Assembly: GCA_949357655.1 (NCBI GenBank)
Contig: CASHTG010000019.1
Span: 1,116,001-1,180,000, forward strand
Length of the DNA stretch: 64,000 bases
Origin: Parascedosporium putredinis
Lineage: Eukaryota > Ascomycota > Sordariomycetes > Microascales > Microascaceae
Direction: 5' to 3'
The notes beneath the pieces were generated by a model. The model did not search any database, was not told where the DNA came from, and saw only the letters and a list, made by a program, of their open reading frames with translations. Both the position numbers and the translations under genes were made by a program. Positions 59,050 through 64,000 of this stretch are shown here, one piece after another (position 1 is the stretch's first letter; each line of letters begins with the position of its first letter).

Positions 59050-62000
59050 GGAGATTGAGGACCGCGAGGGACCGCGAGAGGAAAAGGAGGCGAGAAACAT
59101 GGGGGAGGGCGAGGTAGAGACTGGAACCCGGATCGATACGGATTTGTAACAATAACGGCAACGCACATAGCCACGAATGAATTGTATCACTATTTTTTTC
59201 CTCATATCGCCGCCAGGAAGCCAGAGTCGAAATCGGAAGAGGAAGAGGAAGACCAAAAGGGCCCTGAAAAGGAAGAAAAAGAAAAGAAAAACAAAAAAGC
59301 CAAAGCACAAAAGGACATCCCCACCCCCTGCTCTTTCCGTTCTCGGGCGTCTACGATGACAGGATGTTGACAACATGACGTTAGGGAAGCTCTTGAGGCG
59401 AGACTTGGGAGTATGTTACAAGTTCCGGAACAGCATCCGAGAGGCGCTTGCAGTTTGATGCATTCTCCAGGAATGGTGCATCTGTCAAGAACGTGAAATG
59501 GCCAGATAGGGCCAGGCCGGTGAAGGGGGCTAGCTTCTTGATTCTTCATCACGAACACGCCATGGCTCCCAGTTCCAAACGACACGGAGGGGGCAAACTG
59601 CGTCATCTTTCGGAACCCCATCGCGGGGTGGCGATTGAAGAAAGAAAGGAGAGCAGCGTTCACAGTCATCGCATGAGGGACGTACCGGGATCAGAGTCCT
59701 TCGGTGGCGGTCGCCAAGGGACTACAGCTTCTCATCCTCTCACGTCTCTTGGACCTTGAGCGAGGCAGGTGAGAAAAGGTTTCTCTCCACTCAGTTTCGG
59801 ATACAGCTAGTAATGGCAGGTAAGTAGGACCCCCAAACAGAAACCACTTGTCTCTCGGCAAGGCCTGCATTGCGAAGAAAAGCAACAAGTCTGTGGGGGA
59901 AGAAGAGGCACCCCGTCCTGAACTGATGAGAATTTGCACGCTTCTCCGCTGAGCCGCCAGGGTTGAGACCATCTTGCTCCCTAATCTACCGTCACTATGT
60001 CACACGAGGCATCCACATACTTCAAGGGATAGTGGGTGCCCGCAGGAACTTTTCTCTCTCCCACAAAAGAATCTGGCCAAATCAAGCATGGCCCCCGCAG
60101 GCATGGTCGTTTCACGGCCAGCCTACCAGGAGGGAGGCAGACAGGCAGGCGAGGTTGAGAGCTAGGGTTCCTGCCAGGGAGGAAGCAAGGCTACGTCCTA
60201 GGGAAGCATCGATGACACCTGATGGCTTGGTAGAGATAGTGGAGACATATCTCGCCTCTACTAATGGTGGATGCGTGAGCGAGAGAGCAGTTAGCCAAAA
60301 GCCCCTCTCTCCCTTTGACGAGTAAGAAAAAAAGAAAGAAAAAAAGGGTCGCTGTCTTGCGGAGTGCTTGATCCAGGAGCGGCACAGCCACAAGGTCAGA
60401 GTCTCAACCCCGGGGACGGTGACACGGCGCAAACCGAGAACAGAAAACAAGAAAGGGAGCCGTGCGCATTCAATGCATAATGAGCCAACGACCCGGGCTA
60501 GCTGGGGGAGGGATGAGGTTGATGGAGGGTAGCATACTTACCCGGATGGACATCGAGTTGGATCAGTAGGAGAGCGAATCAGAAGCCGCCGTCTGTGCGA
60601 GCCCTTTTTAGAGACAAGCCTCAAACTCGCACTGCTTGTTCGGGCTCGACCTTGGCTGTGCTGCTACCGCTCATACTACAGACTGGAAGTATTAATTCAT
60701 TTGTTAAGCTTGCGTCGCCGAAAAGAGAAGGCCGATTCTTTTGGGACCTTTTTGTTCTTCTTGTGTCTCTTTTTTCTTTCCTTTTCCCTTCCTTTGGTGG
60801 GGGAGCTCAGAGCCTCCAACATCGGCGGCGGGCACGTTTGAAGATCTGCAGGGAACGAAATCCTTCGTGCATCCACTTGTCTCCCCAGATCGGTTCAATG
60901 TTCTCGTAGCTCGCGCCCGGGATGAGATTACGAGAGTTGGGAGTGATGCCGCCCTGATGCGACTGGTCCCAGGAAATCTCGGTTGACCAACTGATCGCCC
61001 ATGAACCATCGATCATGTGTGCACATTTGTCGAAGATTGATCTTTTTCACTTTCTTATCATTAATGCTCAAAATATGACCATGATGCTTTCTTTCCTTTT
61101 TTTCTTCCCCTCCCCTCTTTCTTTTTGCTTTCCCCTCTTTCGATGCTTGGTCTCGCTTGTCTGCAATCTAGATCTCACGTTTTAGACCTCCATGAGGCTC
61201 GGATCGGATATGCTTCCCAACATGAAAATAAAGCTCGCTCATGGTTAATCGGCTAGTCGGAACAATCCCCCTGAACGGCGGAGGAGATCCTGCCGATGCA
61301 GGTGCTCTCACAATCACTCGGACAACTCGGGGCACAGGATGGAAGAAAACAGACATCAAAGAGTCAAGGCGAAGAAAAGGGTATTGGCGGGGGAGGGGCT
61401 GTTCCGAAGCCCACCTGAAATCCCCATGAGCTGATGATGATGGGGCTGAGAGGGAGGAGAGGCAAGTGGAAGAGAAAGAAATAAAGGTGTGTGTGTAAGT
61501 GAACAAAACAAAACAAGTGCGCAGACACCAAAAAGGAGCTCCCGAGGTGGCGGCTCTGAGACCGGAAGAGATGGGTGATGGGGAATGGGGGTGGAACAGC
61601 CACTGGGCTCCAAGCGCAAGCCACGAAGATCTTTTCAAACGGTGTCACGGACGGACGCACTAAAGAGGGAAAACACGAGCTTGAAGAAAAGAAGAGAGAG
61701 AAAAAAGAGGCCAAAGGGCCGGCCGGGTGTCTTCTATCTCTGTCCCCCTTCTACTTTCCTTGGCTGGAGTATGAGTGGTGTCAGTGGGTTTGTGGTGGTG
61801 AGAGACCAGCCATCTCCGGTTAGCTCTGCCCGGCCTCTTCCACTCCCGCGCTTTCGGCGTGCAGAGGCGTGCAGAGGCGCGCAGAGGCGTGCACTTGTCT
61901 CTTCTGGAAACCCGTGTGGTGCCGCCCGGACGTTGTGGCGGAAACAGGTTGGCGGGGCAGGATGGATGTGAGACTGGGAGGGAAAATAGAGAGGGTGATC

Positions 62001-63706
62001 AGCGGCTGCGTCTGTTCTCAAAGTTAGGAGAATCAATGCTCATTGTCTGGCCCATTCACTGGCGATCAATGATCATCGGGCAGCCATCCATTTACTTCGT
62101 ACTCGACGAGAAAAAAAAAAGAAAGAAAAGAAAAAGGGAGAGGGAAAAAGAAAAGGGCAAAGAGTGTGAGAGAGAAAGGGAGGCACGAACAAGAAGGAAA
62201 TGTGAGGGGAACAAGGGAGCATCGGCAGGTAGGACCGCGCCCACAGACAGAGCGAGGGGAATCCACACAGAATTCCAAAAACCACCTCAAGGATTACCAC
62301 CCCGGACCATGCACCCGCGCGCAGGCTCGCCGAAAATGCCTGGTTTCTTTTTCACTTTTCAATGGAAATAGATTGAGAGTCGCCCACTTTGCGTTTCCAA
62401 ATCCTCAATGTGCGCGCCGCTTCAGCGTGCAGCACGAACCCCGCTCCCGACCCACGCGAACCAGGGGAGAAAGTCCAGCGTGGGCGCGAGAGCCAAGTGT
62501 CTCAGGGTTGCCCAAGCTTTGCCTTGCGCTCCGGAAAATCCTTGACAAGGTTCCGGGAAGGGAGACCAGGGGGGCAGGAGGAGAGCAGAGAAGAGGAGGT
62601 GGGGGACGTTTGCAAATTATCATCCACCACCACGGCCGCGCTTTTACAGAGTCTTTTTCTTTTTTGTCGGAGCCAAGAAGAGCAAAAAATACCCCAGTGA
62701 AAAAGGGCAGGGACGAAGCATAGGAAGGGGGCCCGCTCCGTGAGATGTGCCAGGGAGGGTGTGTGGGCGCGCGCGCAAAGCAGCCCCCAGGGTCTAGGCA
62801 GGTGTGGTGGTGATCTACAACAAACCACGATCGGCAGGACGACATCGTGAGTGGCAGGGATAGGCCACCCCGGAAAATGCTTCCGTTGACCTTTTGCCTC
62901 TCGCCAAGCGACTCGCTTCCTAGTTGTTTGTGCATATGTGTGGACCATCTATTGTATCTGTGTGTGAGTCGACCCGTCTAGGTTGGTCTCGACCGACCCG
63001 ACCCTCCCTCCAGCCATGGCCCAGGGTCAGTCAAGGTGGGCTAGGATAAATCGCCTATGCCCGTCGTCAAGTCGTCGAGAGCGGGGCCCGCCAGCCCGGG
63101 GAATAAAACAAGATAAAAGATGTGGTGTCCTCGGCACTGCGCAGAGATTGATATGCATTCTTCTTTCGGGTTGTCGTTTTGTTGCGCCCTGAACCACGGC
63201 ACTTTATAATCCTCGCGACGCCCGCAGCTCCTCCCCATGGCCCTGCCGCCTTCAGGTGTTCTCCTGCTCATGTAAGTCGATGGTAGCCGCAGGTGACCCC
63301 TCCTCCTCCTCGTGAACGAAGCATCGGCACCAAGGCGAAGGCGTCTTACTCCCATTGCACTTGTTCTTTCTTCTTTCTTTTTGGTCCCTCTTCTTCTGTA
63401 CAACCTATCTCATCTCATCCCTTCTCATCTACTCAACTTTGGCTTCTCTTCTCTTTGCCTCCCTCGCCCATCTGCTATGGACCTTGGGCGAGACTGCCCA
63501 TCTCGTAACTGGTGGGCTTCCCGACTCGCCTCATCCCACAAGGTCCAGTAAGGGAAGCACAACAAAAAAGAGCAAGAATAAAAGAAAAACCCACACCAAG
63601 AACGGCAACAGCTGATAATCAAATCTACTCCTGCTCCATCCCGCTCCATCTAAGCCCGTAGACGGCTTCGCATTCCCTTCCCCCCTCTTTTTCTCTTATC
63701 GCCGGG
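59050..63706. other. Long intergenic region, no gene recognised (~4.7 kb)
   Basis: Purine- and pyrimidine-rich low-complexity tracts (59210-59310 A/G-rich; 61060-61140 and 61360-61700 C/T on the minus strand; 62105-62200 A/G) generate many overlapping frames with no domain. It contains the short tandem repeat at 61857-61893. The last ~400 bases, C/T-rich, are probably the promoter and leader of the rhodopsin-domain gene. Confidence 0.5.
61857..61893 (+). repeat. Short 10-bp tandem repeat (GCAGAGGCGT)
   Basis: About 3.5 copies of a 10-bp unit with one substitution, intergenic. Confidence 0.85.
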
Positions 63707-64000
63707 ATGCCTCGCACCCCACCGCCCGAAGTAGTGGCATCCTGGCCGGCCCCCAATTTCGTCAACCCCGAGACCCGCGGGCCGGCCAAGGACATCGTCA
63801 CCGTCATCCTCTGGGCCATCGTCAGCATCATAATAATCTTGCGGATCTATACGCGGAGGTATATTTCGCAGAGAGTCGGCTGGGACGATGTCCTCATCAC
63901 CGTCGCCTACGTCACCGCCACCGCCTTCCTCATCGTCGGCATCTTTGTCGAGCACGGCTACGGATGGGGAGGCATATTTGGGATATCCCCCAAGACGACA
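63707..64000 (+). CDS. Fungal rhodopsin-domain integral membrane protein, 5' part
   Basis: 98 codons before the window ends. Start MPRTPPPEVVASWPAPNFVN, then a first helix VTVILWAIVSIIIILRIYTR, the loop YISQRVGWDDVLITVAYV whose GWDD is typical of the Pezizomycotina rhodopsin-like (PTH11/SAT20-type) family, and a second helix ending EHGYGWGGIF. These seven-helix proteins are numerous in filamentous fungi and mostly uncharacterised; some act as surface sensors. No CFEM domain lies before the first helix. The rest of the gene is outside the window. Confidence 0.85.
   Translation, partial: MPRTPPPEVVASWPAPNFVNPETRGPAKDIVTVILWAIVSIIIILRIYTRRYISQRVGWDDVLITVAYVTATAFLIVGIFVEHGYGWGGIFGISPKTT

Noticed and set aside
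61360..61714. Overlapping minus-strand frames of 87-156 codons
   Set aside because: They arise from a purine/pyrimidine-biased low-complexity stretch and have no domain or conserved start.

Overview
The window is nuclear DNA from a filamentous ascomycete (Pezizomycotina, most likely a Sordariomycete). The reasons are short GT-AG introns with CTAAC-type branch points, GC-rich coding DNA, pyrimidine-rich promoters, and a gene set that includes a Zn2Cys6 regulator, a GH131 glucanase, a fungal rhodopsin-domain protein and a Vid21/Eaf1 orthologue. No genus can be named from sequence alone. No tRNA, rRNA, transposon, CRISPR or virus-like element was recognised.

Layout. 1-322: 3' end of eIF3c/NIP1. 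1.6-4.1 kb: a hemerythrin-like HHE protein (+) converging on a PEX11-family peroxisomal protein (-). 6.1-7.2 kb: isochorismatase-family hydrolase with a signal-like N terminus (-). 8.9-11.8 kb: an unrecognised protein (+) converging on an NDUFAF2-type complex I assembly factor (-). 13.5-18.0 kb: a cytochrome b561-type membrane protein with a long RS-rich tail (+) converging on splicing factor Spp2 (-). 19.8-25.3 kb: Vid21/Eaf1 of NuA4, with a large Gln-Ala repeat. 26.4-28.8 kb: an NHX-type Na+/H+ exchanger. 30.0-31.8 kb: a sucrose/alpha-glucoside-type transporter. 33.7-37.6 kb: secreted GH131 glucanase, a small secreted Cys-containing protein and a MAPEG protein. 37.6-47.6 kb: about 10 kb with no recognisable gene, only microsatellites. 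47.6-50.0 kb: Zn2Cys6 transcription factor. 51.3-58.9 kb: a housekeeping block of MRT4, U1-70K, triosephosphate isomerase and mitoribosomal mL43. 59.1-63.7 kb: no recognised gene. 63.7 kb to the end: 5' part of a rhodopsin-domain membrane protein.

The strongest window-wide signal concerns quality. Most genes contain one or more reading-frame breaks, and nearly all that could be resolved are single-base losses inside short homopolymers. They occur in essential single-copy genes (TPI, MRT4, U1-70K, eIF3c), so they look like sequencing or assembly errors, not pseudogenes. Gene coordinates below span these breaks, so simple translation of a span will not give the protein.

The genes do not form an operon or an obvious biosynthetic cluster. 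Most are independent housekeeping genes in convergent or divergent pairs. The more accessory part is 30-50 kb: sugar transporter, GH131, small secreted protein, MAPEG, gene desert, Zn2Cys6 factor. No new defence, mobile or biosynthetic system could be supported. The most interesting items are a hairpin with overlapping uORFs in the Vid21 leader, the b561 protein with an RS tail, the secreted-looking isochorismatase, the small secreted protein, and the unrecognised conserved-looking gene at 8.9-10.7 kb.
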